Source: Pyropia yezoensis (lineage: Eukaryota; Rhodophyta; Bangiophyceae; Bangiales; Bangiaceae). Taken from it: a stretch of DNA of 64,000 bases. The translations under genes were made by a program, and so were the position numbers. The notes beneath the pieces are model-generated. The model made no database searches, was not told where the DNA came from, and saw only the letters and a list, made by a program, of their open reading frames with translations. Of the stretch, positions 31,134 to 42,700 are shown piece by piece. The stretch lies in NCBI GenBank assembly GCA_009829735.1, contig CM020620.1, positions 25,886,951 to 25,950,950 on the forward strand, written 5' to 3'. Each line of letters begins with the position of its first letter. Positions within the stretch are counted from its first letter, which is position 1.

Positions 31134-32639
31134 TCAAATGTCCGTCAGGCGGAGCCCATAGGTGCTGTCCCCACCCTCCACCGCCACCCGCTCCAGCCGC
31201 ACCTTTGCGCGGGTGATCCCCCCACTAGCGTGCCACCAGTAAAGGCCCCCCCCCTCGGACATGGACGACAGCTTCTTCAGGCTGACCTGCACAAACCCGA
31301 GCAGCGCGGTCTCCCCATTCAGGTAGTATCGGTACACCTCGAGGCGGAGCAGCCGCCGGAGCTCCCCGCCACACATCACATCCGTGGGGAGGGTGGTGGG
31401 GCCAAAGGCACCCGCCTCGGCCCGCACCCGCGGCTCGGAGCGGTTGACGGGGGCCCACCGGCCGCGGTGGAGAGCGCGGCAGAGGACAAACTGAAAGTGG
31501 TTGCGGGCGAGACCGTCCCCGCCCCCAATCCCAAAGTCAATGGTCACCGTCGAGGGCGGGTGTACGTGCCGGATGAGGTCCGCGTCAATGCTGAGGGCCC
31601 CGCGGGGGCGCCCGCCGCTACCACCGCCGCCGCCGCCGCCGTCGCCACCGCCACCACCCCAGGACCAGGACAGCGGACCGGTGGCGCCCACCAGCCCCAG
31701 CACTCCCCGCCCGGCGAGCCGTAGCGGTGCGTCCCAGCACAGGCCCGGGGCCTGCAGCACTGCATTGAGGGACAGCTTCACGCCGCCCAGCAGCATGTGG
31801 ACGCCCAGGTCGGGCGCGGACATGACCGACGGAGCTCGTCGCCGCCCCCTCTCCCACCCCCCACCCCCCCCCCCGCCCCCACCTCTGCCGTCGCCGTCTG
31901 CGCATACACCGCAATGCGGATCGGGGCGTCACGGTCCAGGGGCGTCCTCCCCGGTAGCCGGAACTTTGCCACCCACCGCGGCTCGTGGCAGTCCCGTATG
32001 GTCTCGGTGCGGCCGAGCTCGTTCCACGCCCCCCCCACGACGCCGCCCACAAGGACCACCGCAAAGGCGTCGATCTTGGACAGCAGCTCCGCGCGGGGCA
32101 GCTTGCGCGCCGACAACGACAGGTCCACCGCCACGTGGCGGAGGGCGGCCTCGAGGGCGGCGCCCGTCAGCTCCCCGCCCCCAACCCGTGTCGGGGGCGC
32201 CCACGTGCGCTTCTCCCCGGGCACGGGGAGGGTAAACGCCGCCCGCGCGGCTGCCAGCGCTTACGAGGGAAAGGTGATGGTATGCGTGCAGGAGCCCGTC
32301 GTCGCCCCATCCGAGCTCCCAAGGGAGCTCACCGCCGAGAAAGCGGTGCTTCTGGGTCCCCCGTGGGCCGGCCCGTCCCCGTCGCTCCCCGACCCATCGG
32401 CGAAGAGCGCATAGGGGTCGGGGAAGAGGGCACCCCCGCCCGCGGAGGTGGGCGCGGGGGCGGCCGCGGACCCCGGTGGTGGCGGCGGGGGTGGCACGTC
32501 CCGTGGCGGCGGCGGCAAGGGGGGGGGCGGGGAGGGGGGCGACGCCACCGACAGGCCCGAAATGGAGACGGGGGTGGATGGGGGCGACGGCAAGGGCGGG
32601 GGACGGGGGAGGGGGTGTCGGGGCCGCGCCATGGCCATG
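31134..32639 (-). CDS. Probable host gene with two copine-like C2 domains
   Basis: The gene reads toward lower coordinates. The ATG at 32639 is followed by a Pro-rich N-terminus ending ALFPDPYALFADGS...TITFPS, then an in-frame TAA within TCGTAAGC (32261-32263). C2A follows in the same frame (VDLSLSARKLPRAELLSKIDAF, NELGRTETIRDCHEPRW, PIRIAVYAQTATAE). After a C-run near 31863-31875 the frame changes and C2B follows (DLLGGV-like start, RWAPVNRSEPRVRAEAG, LRLEVYRYYLNGETALLGFVQVSL). Copines bind membranes in response to Ca2+ through such tandem C2 domains. The usual von Willebrand A domain is missing: a stop follows C2B at 31134. Introns, a run-length sequencing error, or decay could explain the breaks. 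Confidence 0.6.
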
Positions 32640-34004
32640 ACGCACCCGCCACTACGGGGAGGGTGGTGGGCGGCGGGTGGGCCCAGCGCCGCGGGAGCGG
32701 ATGGGGCCAGCGCAAGGGGAGGCGTGCCCCAGCGCCAGCGCCAGCACCAGCGGCGCCGGACACGGCAACCCCCCCGACGGCGGTGGCGGCGGCAGTAGCC
32801 ATGCACGCACCACCCACCTCGAGATGCTCGCGGCCCGCGTGGGGGTGGGGGGATCCCCGCCGTCACGGCCACACACGTCCACGCACGGCACGCCCACGGG
32901 CGGCACCCGCACCAGCAGCACCCACACTGCGCACAGCAGGCGCCACAGGAAGAAGCCTATCACAAAAGAAACAAAAAAGCCAAGGAGGAAAGCAAGGACA
33001 CGAAAAAAAAAAAAACAATGAGACGAGAAGAAAAGGAAGCCGCGACCATCAGCCAGCCCTCCAGCCCAGCCCTGGCGGCAACTTGTCCGCCGACGTCCCC
33101 CGCCCGCCACGCACGGCGGGCCGGGACGACGCGGGAGTCGGCCGCCCAGCGCTTCCGTGGCGGCCGCGGTCGGCACCTCACGTGCCGGCCGCGGGGGAGC
33201 GCCCCGCCCGCCCGGATGGCCACATTGCGCAGACCTTACCACTCGTGGGCTCCCGGGCAGGAGCGCGCAGGGGGGGCAGTGGGGGGGGGGGGGGGAGGAC
33301 GGCGTCTCTTCCGCTCACCCGCCGCGGGGGGGGAGGAGAGGGATCAGGGCCGACGCGGGGTGACCGCGCATGCACTCGGACGGATGCAAAGACCGCTGCG
33401 GGCGGGAGGGACCTGGCAAACCCGACTCTGGTCAGGAGAGGACCTCCAAGTACCACAACAAACTACGTGGCTGCACAAACCCTTGCCGTGATTCTGCATA
33501 CATAGGATACAAACACCGTTTTCAAACTGCGTTGGATACAACTCCATGAAGCCGGTTTGAGAGTACGAGCAAGTCTTGCTCTTCGGCACTCCCTCGTCAG
33601 CAGAAGGCGCGGCGGGCACGGCAGCATCGGATCGTCGAACTCTCAGCCCGCCACAATCCCGGGCGATCCGCGACGCACGGCCCGCGGGGTGCCCACCCAA
33701 AGAGGGGGGGGGGGGAGGGGACGTACCCGCGGGGCGGTGGCGGCGTGGCCGCGGCACTGCCGGCGGCCGCCGCCGACCTGACCCCTCACCACTTCGCCCC
33801 CCGGCGGCGGCGTCCCGCCCCACCGCCGGCCGCCGCGGTGCTGGTCCCGCCCCCACCCACCCCTCCGTCGGCGGCCGCCAACGGTGCGCCGCGGTGCGGC
33901 GACGAAGAGCAGCGGGTAGGGGGGGGGGGGTTGCCTCCACGGCGGCGGCGGCGGCCGCGCTCGCGTGGCGGCGGCGCCTGCGCGGGCGGCGGCAGTGCCG
34001 GCGG
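32640..34004. other. GC-rich DNA upstream of the C2-domain gene
   Basis: It includes Gly/Pro-type simple sequence, an A run at about 33003-33015 and a G run at about 33278-33294. The promoter of the minus-strand gene could lie here. No further gene is recognized. Confidence 0.4.
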
Positions 34005-34052
34005 CGGGCGGGCGGCCGGGCGGGCGGCCGGGCGGGCGGCCGGGCGGGCGGC
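34005..34052 (+). repeat. 12-bp tandem repeat, 4 exact units
   Basis: CGGGCGGGCGGC repeated four times without error, 16 bp before an LTR. Confidence 0.9.
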
Positions 34053-34068
34053 GCTTCTTAACCCGCCC

Positions 34069-34675
34069 TGTGGCAGTATTGACCCCCAGGTACGGGGGCA
34101 ACACGTGCCATGCAAGGGGCGGCAGGCCACTAGGCTGATCCGTTCCTCCCCCTGCATTTGGGTCCATATTCCCTAAGTTTGGGATAGTTAGCTTGGTTGT
34201 AAATCCAACTTGGATTTGAGGGTTTTCTGCATTTATCGTCTTGAGTTTTCGTGTGGCCCGGTGGGCAGGTGCTGGGGTGGGAGATTCTGAGTGGCGAGAT
34301 TCTGAGGGGACCCTGGGGGGATAAGGGGAGGGACAGCGGGGCTTGGCCCTGCGTCCCCGTCCCGACCAAGAAACTATTGGACCACACACCACCCTCTTGT
34401 TTGTCAGTGGGGAGTTTGCCCCACAACAGGGACAGAGTGTGTTCGACTTGCACTTCTTCCGGTTCCCCCGACACGGGAGGCAGCCCTTGTACACCGCCCC
34501 AACTTGGGAGCCGTGTGTGCAAGTTGTTTTTGCCACATTCGGTGGAGCAGCAGGGGACAGAGATAAACTTTACCTCCGGGTGCACCCGGGTGTAGGGGGT
34601 CCTCTGTCTCAGAGGATCGGTGCACTTGGACCGTGTCATACGGGTCGTTAGCCGACATGTTTAGCTCGACATCCT
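34069..34675 (+). mobile_element. Family-A LTR plus leader fragment
   Basis: An LTR of 469 bp (34069-34537, TGTGGCAG...TGCCACA) is followed by a primer-binding site with one change (CGGTGGAGCAGCAGGGGA) and the untranslated leader. Similarity fades just after the gag ATG position. No 3' LTR in this orientation exists to the right, so this is the 5' stub of a deleted element. Confidence 0.85.
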
Positions 34676-36530
34676 GCGAGCTTTTTGGGTTGTTGGCGAG
34701 GGAGTTAAATGCGGGTGGTTGAGAATGCGGCTTGGCGTGGAAGGGGAGGACCGGCTAGTGCCCCGTCCGAAATGCTTTCGCGGCCCATGCGGGGGTAGTC
34801 TGTGGTGGGGTGGAAAGCGGCTGGCGTCGGGCCTGTTGGAACGGGGGGGCCTGGCGCCATGGCCAGCGATGTAGGTCTCTCGAAATCGGTAGCTGCCTAA
34901 CTTTTGGTTGGAGGGGTGTGACCGGCGTACGTGGGCAATTGGAGCCTGCAGGCGGCGAGAGCGACTGGGCGAAAGCGATTGGGTCAGCCAGGTCAAAGTC
35001 CGCTAGGCATCGGGCAGCGATAATTTGCTGTATAGTCGAAGGCAGGTGGAAGCGCTCCTGACTGCTGAGGGCGCCGGAGGGCAAGAATACTGCGGCTGGG
35101 GGGGGTCGGGCGGCGTGGGCCAGACTGCGTGCAGGCCAGATGTTCTTGACAGAGGACAGTGAAGAGGGGCGATCGCGGCAGTGTCACGACCGGCCATTCG
35201 CTCGGGCGTGACACGAGCAATACACTGGGGATGTCTAAGTCATCGCCAGAGGTTCAGAGAGCCACTGTCTGCCTCCAGCATGGACTTGCCCTTCACCCTC
35301 ATTCCTTAACCGCCCTCTTTTTTCGGATCCCATGACATTCAGGTACCAAATGCTTTGCCAACGGCATCACCATGGCAGCCCCATGCCAGCGGCCGGCGGA
35401 GGGCTGTGCAGACGACTCGAATCATGGACTCCCCTCTCGTCTGAGCTGGATCTGCAGTGGTGGAGTCGAAGAGTGGGTGCGGTCGGCGCCGCGACCGCCG
35501 GGACACCCTCACAAGATTCAATGTAGGTCGCCTGGCCATTGGTCGCGGTGCTTTACTGTTGTGAGAGCAGCTCGGCGCGGCGGCGAGGCGGCGTGGCGGC
35601 AGGGCCGTCGCCGGGGATGGGGGCGTAGTGAGAGCGAGCGAGCCTTGGGGGTGGGCGAGCGGCGGCGCGGACTCTGAACAGGGGAGGCGGAGGGGGCCCT
35701 CCATCAGGCCAGAACGCCCGGTCGGAAACCCGGAATAGAATATCGCCTCATTCATCTCATTAGAAAGTTCATCAAGGAGTTTCCCCGGTGGGGGGGGGAG
35801 CAGTAATCCGGGAAAAACCCCGTATTACTGCACCCAGAACCAAATTTCCGGGTTACCATTGTTGTAGGGCGGGGAGGCCCAAGGCGGGGGCGCACGCCCC
35901 ATGAGCATTACTGGAATATAGTGTTTGTGAGGGAAGCCGCCCTGGAGCTCGCCCCGGGCAGCACACGCAGATCGACACGCGACCACCTCTTCCCTTCACC
36001 TTCCTTCTCGAGTAGGGATTGCGCGCATGGGGACGACGTCCGCGGTCATAGCGTAAGGCCCCCTTCTTTCATCACAGCCGCAGCAAAGCGGGTTGCAGCA
36101 GCGGACCAAGACGTAGCGACCCGTCCGTGGCGGATGTCGACGTGCGGGCGTCTGGGCATTGCGTGCGGCGCCTGGGCGGACAAGGAGCGTGTGTCGTTCT
36201 CAAAAGCTCGGAAAAGGACACTCGTGCGGTGCTGGCGGGTGGCCGTTGTGACCGTGCGAGGGGGGTGGAGCTATGTGTGCGCTTTTAGGGGGAGACAGAA
36301 ACTGTTTGAGACGCGACGCGTGCAGGCTAGGAAGCGACTGATTGCAAATGGCCGCTGGTTTGCGGCGTCACAGACTCCGTGCCACATACTCGCTACATGC
36401 CTCGAATAATCTCTTAAAGTGGTAGCGTGTGCTCGCCAGGGCCCTCTTTCCGCATCCGGATGACCTGTCTCGTCCGACCGTTCACGCCGATTCGGCGGCT
36501 ATCGTAGGCAGCGATCGTGTCCACCAACAT
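34676..36530. other. Unassigned DNA
   Basis: No recognizable gene. Minus-strand frames at 34755-35084 and 35339-35755 and a plus-strand frame at 35921-36409 have no known domains. A hairpin is listed separately. Confidence 0.4.
35800..35831. repeat. Perfect-arm hairpin
   Basis: GCAGTAAT pairs with ATTACTGC. After one mismatch, CGGG pairs with CCCG around an A-rich loop. It could be a terminator-like or transposon-end structure. Confidence 0.6.
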
Positions 36531-36616
36531 TGTGGCGAAATCCACTCGCGCACACAGCACCCAAGTTGGGGAGGTGCACAAGGGCTGCCTCCCGTGTTGG
36601 GCAACCACACAAGAGG
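36531..36616 (-). repeat. Tandem partial duplicate of LTR end
   Basis: About 70 bases of the terminal LTR sequence (starting TGTGGCG on the plus strand) recur immediately before the D 3' LTR, joined to it through ACACAAGAG. Confidence 0.7.
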
Positions 36617-37088
36617 TGTGGCAAAAACCACTTACACACACGGCTCCCAAGTTGGGGCGGTGTACAAGGGCTGCCTCCCGTGTCGGGGGAACCGAAGCAA
36701 GTGCAAGTCGCACACACTCTGTCCCTGTTGTGGGGCAAACCCCCCACTGACAAACAAGAGGGTGGTGTGTGGTCTAACAGTTTCTTGGTCGGGACGAGGA
36801 AGCGAGGCCAAGCCTCATTGTCCCTTCCCTTATTCCTCCAGGGTCCTCTCAGAATCTCGCCACGCAGTATCTCTCACCCCAGCACCTGCTGACCGGGCCA
36901 CACGAAAATTCAAGACGATTAAAAACGCAGAAAACCCTCAAGTCCATGTTGGATTTACTATCTAGCAAAGTCTCCCTGACTTCGGGAAGTTCTTGATCAA
37001 ATGCAAAGGAAGAAACGGCTCAGACCAGATGTCTCTTGACACCATGTGGCGCGCCCTATCCCCTGCGTAGGGGGCTTGTTCTGCCACA
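36617..37088 (-). repeat. 3' LTR of D
   Basis: TGTGGCA to TGCCACA ends with diverged family-A LTR sequence between them; 472 bp. Confidence 0.88.
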
Positions 37089-37441
37089 CTCCGCTCTCCT
37101 CAGCTCTGACCGACCCAGTCGGCCCTGCGAGGGGGTATATGAGTGCGTGTCGCACTCGCCGGGGGCGCGACTCGCTGTCCTCCGGCACGTCACGTTTTCG
37201 TGGAGGCGGTCACATCGACCGCCCATCTCGTCAAACTCGCCCACTTGGCAGCTTGCACTCACCTTAGCTCAGCTTACCACCACTTTCCCCCGCTTCCGCA
37301 CCAACATTTCCCAGTTATCTCACCCTGGGCCACCCCAACCTGGAGAGGGCCCCTGTCTTCCCTCGATTCAATTCCCTCTCAAAAAGAGGCGGGCCCTAAG
37401 CAGCTGGAGCCGAGTTGCCTCCCCCTGACCGATGGGGAGCC

Positions 37442-39623
37442 ATGGTGCTTCCGGGGATGGAGTCTGACTTCCTTGAAAACCGTATGGAGGACACGCCCCG
37501 CGTTGTAGCACGCGCCGGAACTTCCGGTGGGAGCTCCGCGGTTGCCTCGGGGGATAGGATGCCAGCGCCGCACGAGGACGAGTCGGCAGCGGGCTCTCCC
37601 CCGGAGCTAGGCCCCGTCTCCGCAAGGAAGGACCTGGGTATGTGCTTTTACCAGCCTTGGCCACTATATGCGGACTGTCGGGCTCCAGATCGTTACGTTT
37701 GAGTCCGGTGGTCCATAAAGCGTGTCTACGAGCGTCTACGTGGAAGGTTTTTCCCGGCGGATCGGCTTCCCAGCGGGGTTTAAGACGGACCTCTTCGCCT
37801 TCCTCGACGAGGGGGAGGTCGAAGACGTGAAGTGGTGCTAGAGCATGCTCGAGCATGAGGCCACCACCGAGGGCCCCGTCGACATGCCGACCTTCACTTG
37901 GGACGCTGTGGCAACTCGCCCGCCTTACTTTCGGACGCAAGACACGCACGTTCAACACTTTGACGTGCGGATGGAGAAGAACGTCCGGCGAGATTCCTTG
38001 TTGGTGGCCTCAGCACAAATTGAGTTTACGTTCGAAGCGCCGGCGACCAAGGAGCTTATGTATCCCAAAAAGCCCGAATGTTGGCCACATGTTGAGGTCT
38101 CTCATGGTTTTTCCTGCGTTACTGCCGCGGTTAGTTGATTACTTTAGGTCCGTGATGCTGTCGTCCAACTCGGACCACCTGGTGTTCGCCATGTTGGCAA
38201 CAGCGTGGCCAATGGAGGGAATGTCGACCTGGGTGGCGTGCGTGCAAGTGCGTAGGATGTTTTTGCATCTGCCAGCCCGCCGTATTCAAGGACTGGAGCT
38301 GCTCAACCCTCGGCAAGTTGCTGAGGGGTGCTCGGCAAGCCAACTTACTCTACTTGAGGAGATATTGAAGCTACACCGACTCATCGAATGGGAGAGTGTT
38401 TCACGCATGTTTAGTCGGCCTTCACATTTGGCCCAAGGATCAAGGCGCACTTCGCCAGTTCCTGGGGGTCTGCCCTGAACTACACGGCGGACGAGTCTTC
38501 CTCGACGAGGGTTTGGGTATCGAGCATTAGCCTAACGCCCCAGGGATGAAGGGCAACACTGCACCCTGCCCTGACAAGAAATCTCTCTTGGACGTCGCCA
38601 CCCATGACGAATACAGGGTGCAAGGCGCCGCGGCGGCCCCAACTCGGTGTCGCGGCTACCAACGGGCTCCACCAAGTCGGCATCCCCCTCCTACACCGCC
38701 GGTCCCTTTCGAGCCGCACGGGGACAACCCCACACGGTGTGGTTTTCGAGTCGTCCACGACTCTTTCTGCCAACTTGGGGGCGACGCAACTTACGGTGTA
38801 CGCCAAGTTGGCATTAACGTCGTCTCCTTTGAGTTCCGAGATGGTAATCACCATGTTGGTGCAAACCGTCTCCTGGCTGGCCGCATCGGCCGCCACCCTT
38901 CAAGTGTCGGAAGCTCCTGAGCTTGAGGATCACGCTGGTGCGGTCATTGCGACTGCGAGTTGCGGGTCGGTCGCGAAGTTCATGACAACCGAGTTGGCTC
39001 GCGTGGGCTCAGTGATGCCGTTGTCGGCCCCACTTGGGCGCGGCAAGGGTAGAGCGAGCCGTACGTGCTCCCCTCCTCGTCATTGTCGCCGCCAATCGCG
39101 GCGTCCTCCTTCTGTCTCAGGCATGGTCAGAATACGCGTTCTTGAGCAGATCACCGGACATATTGGTGTTTATCCGAAATACATTCCAAGAATACTGACA
39201 AAACTCCATGTTGAAAGAGAATTTGAGCGCTGTTCGCGGATGCAAGGCTGACTCTGACGCTATTATCCCACAAACCGTGTGGAGAAGAGCATTTTTGTTC
39301 CAATTTGTGGGCGTCAGAACAGTTAAAAGTAGAATCCGGATGAAATACGGACCACTCCTGCTCTGTATGTGACGACGAGTTGGCCTACTCCGCGTCGGAG
39401 TCATCCACCCCGTCCGAGACCGAGTCGGTCCGTCGTCTGCGTCGCGAGCTTGCGTGCAAGACGAGGCAAGCCTAGTAGCCGCCGTCGTCGTCACACCCGA
39501 GGTCGTAATGCTCGTGACGACTCCGACTTTGAGCCGCGGGCTCCACCGACTAGTGGTGATCGCTACCGGAGTGGGTTTCGCGGCTCGCCTTCACGTCAGG
39601 GCGAGTGCCGTGGTGGTGGGTAA
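37442..39623 (+). pseudogene. Antisense ORF remnant of D
   Basis: Collinear with the antisense ORFs of A1 and A2: MVLPGMESDFLENRMEDTPR at the start, TFTWDAVATRPPYF and HFDVRMEKNVRRDSLLV in the middle, and an Arg/Ser-rich end near 39070-39110 and 39370-39620. It is broken by several frameshifts and by a 250-bp insertion. The convergent arrangement to pol is retained. Confidence 0.85.
39119..39369. mobile_element. Small low-GC insertion in D antisense ORF
   Basis: About 250 bp absent from A1 and A2, splitting the Arg/Ser-rich tail. It is AT-richer than its surroundings. Weak terminal similarity (TGGTC near both ends in opposite orientation) suggests a MITE, but no clean target duplication was seen. 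Confidence 0.45.
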
Positions 39624-39751
39624 TCTAGAATGCGTGCCCAGTTGGCAGCTGCCTTTATTTTGAGGGTGAGAGGGTTAGGGCTGTAGTTAAAAGCCACTTC
39701 GCATACCACTTCGACTTGAAGCTCTCTCTTGGCCCCGACTCTTGCCTTTCT

Positions 39752-42700
39752 TCACGTTGAGGGAGGGCTGTCAGGGTCGATATTATTCTGGGCGCAGTTC
39801 GCCCGGACCTTCTAGGCCGGGAGGTCCTCCACGTACTCCTATGTATCGTCTTGGGACCGGTAGCCAACCGATCGCTGCATCAATATGAGGCGGTTCGTAT
39901 CCCCATCCCACCTGTGGTCGACGAACTTGTCGAACACGTACTCCTGCAGGACCTGGTTGGCCGCAGGCAGCGAAAGAGGTCGCCACGCCCTGAGCGCACA
40001 GGCCCAATTCGAGTCGCCTGAAGAAGGTGGTGCTACTTTCACCAAGTCCTGTCCGTTTACTCTATGGATCCCATCGTCTATTTAGATCGTGAACCGCCGC
40101 CCATACGTACGAATGGCTTGGTACGCTTCTTTCGTTTGAAACACCAGTGCTCTGTAGCAAAAACCACTCGCACACGCGACACCCAAGTTGGGGCGGTGCG
40201 CAAAGGCTGCCTCCCGTGTCGGGGAAACTGGAAGAAGTGCGAGTCGCACACACTCTGTCCCTGTCGTGGGGCAATCCCCCCACTAACAAACAAGACGATG
40301 GTGTGTGGGCCAACAATTTCTTGGTCGGGACGGGGAAGCAAGGCCAAGCCCCGCTGTCCCTCCCCTTATCCCCCCAGGGTCCCCTCAGAATCTCACCACT
40401 CAGAATCTCCCACTCCAGCACCTGCCCACCGGGCCACACGAATATTCAAGATGATAAATGCCGAAAACCCTGAAATCCACGTGGGATTAACTACCGAGCT
40501 AACTATCTCTAACTTTGGGAATATGGACCCAAATGCAGGTGGAGGAACGGGTCAGGTTAGTGGCCTGCCGCCCACAGCATGGCACGTGTTGCCCCCCTAC
40601 CTGGGGGTCAATACTGCCACAAGCAGCTTACCCCCGGTTGGGGTATGTGAACGTGCCAACACCCAGTCAACCTGCTTGGAGACGTGCTTTGTGTAACGCA
40701 CTTTCGTATGAGAAAGTACGCTGGAAGCGCTTCTGCGCTTTGTCCATCTCAGCTGAGTCTGTACGGATGGGCTTCTCAACTCCAGTTGCGAACTCCACCT
40801 TACTCTCAGTAGGAGTAGGTCTCCCGCCACGGGCCTCTCTTGTTGGGAGCGGCCGCGGTACAGCAATAGACTTCACACGGCGTGGAGTCGCAACAGCGAG
40901 GTGTGCTTCCCTTGTACAGGAGTGAGCCTGCGAGTTAGAGGCGGTAGTCAGCATAGAATTGTATTGGTCGCACGTCTTAACGTGCTCACTCACATAGTGG
41001 CACAGCTGCCGAACAACCGATTTGTTGAATCGCTCCACCTGCCCACTGGCTTGTGGGTGGTAGGGAGTGGCATAGTTTGCCCTAACCCCCAACCAATCCA
41101 GCACTCCCTGAAACAATGCTGAGCGCAAATTGCGGTCCGTTGTCCGAAAACGTACCGTTCGGGATGCCATACCTGACAATTCAGTGATCTAGGAAGGCTG
41201 ACACGACTGGCATAGCCGTGATGTCTGCCAGGGGGATCACTCGGCTAAGTGACGTGAAGCGATCGCAGATAACCAGGAGGTCCTGGTTGCTATTCTCATT
41301 CACTGACAGGGGCCCAAGGATGTCCATTGCCAACGCGGGAACCGGCTCCCTTGCCGGGAACACCAACATGGCCGTAGTATGCAGGCGTTCCATCCGGCGA
41401 TTCTGCGCACAACTTGTGCATGCTGCTATCCATTAGTAGAGTCCACCATCAGAAAGGGCCAGTAGCACCGGGTCCTCAGGTTCTGGTAAAGTTCATTTGA
41501 CCCCAGGTGTCCGCCTCTGGGAGCGTGATGCTCCCGCCTAAGGACAAAATTCTTGAGGAATGCTGGAACAACATGTTCTTCAGTTCCCTGGATCGCCTTT
41601 CGCCGCGAGAAGAGCCCATCATCTCTGACGAAGAACTGTGTCCACGCCACTGCGTCGAGTGCCTCCCTGTGTGACTTGCAGAAGGGATGTTTAGCCTCAG
41701 CCTTCACGACTACGTCCACCGTGAGGGGCAAGTACTTCTTGCTCTCTGGCGCCTCGGGGTTGAGCACCTGCCCCGAGCGCGTGACCACCCCCACGATGGG
41801 GATGTCTTCATCCATTGGGTCAGTAGCCAGCCCCGCAGTACGAACCTGGGAAAGGCCGTCGGCCAAGGCATGTCGCCGACTGGGGCGGTACTCAGTATTG
41901 AAGTGGAAGGGCGCCAGCCGCACGCGCCCCCTGTTAAGGCGGGTGTTGGTACTATCTGTCTTGAAATTGAACTGCAACGCGCGGTGGTCACAGCGGATGG
42001 GGGTCTTCCCACAGTCCAAGTAATGACGAAGACGTGTCTCCGCGGACACCACTGCAAGTCCTCCCAACCCGGTGATTCCGTAGTTTCGCCCCGCCCAGTT
42101 CAGCCCCTTGCTGTAGTTACCTACCGGCAAGTACTCCTTCTCCGACTGCTGCTGTAGCAGCCCACAACTAAGTTGGTCGTCGCAAGCATTTACGTCTAGG
42201 ACGTACTGGCCACCCAACATGGCAATAGCCAAGGTGGCAGGGTCGAGCAGCTCATCCCAAAGGATTTCAACGGACATCTACTCCACACGACTGGGGGGAA
42301 GCAGGTTTTTTGGCAACGTCAAGCTAACTAGCTCGTTCAGCGGCTTCGCCACCTTGGAGAACCCCTTCGTGAAACGTCGGTACACGTTACATATCCAGAG
42401 GAAGCCCCTCATCTGGGTCTGTGTCCGGGGGTACTGGGCCTTGCGAATGGCATTTAGGACCTTTTCCTTAACGCTGAGGCGCCCCGGACGGACAACATGT
42501 CCCAAGTAGTCCACCTCTTGAGTGAAGAGTTTGCGTTTGTTAGCCTTCAACGACACCCCAGTGTCAGCGAGTAGCTTGAACATCTAACGAAGATGGTTCA
42601 GGTGCTCATCCGGAGTTCGGGGGAACACGAGGTTGTCGTCTAGGTACGCAAGACAGATATGCCACCCTACTCCGGCCAGAATCATGTCCATGGCGCGCTG

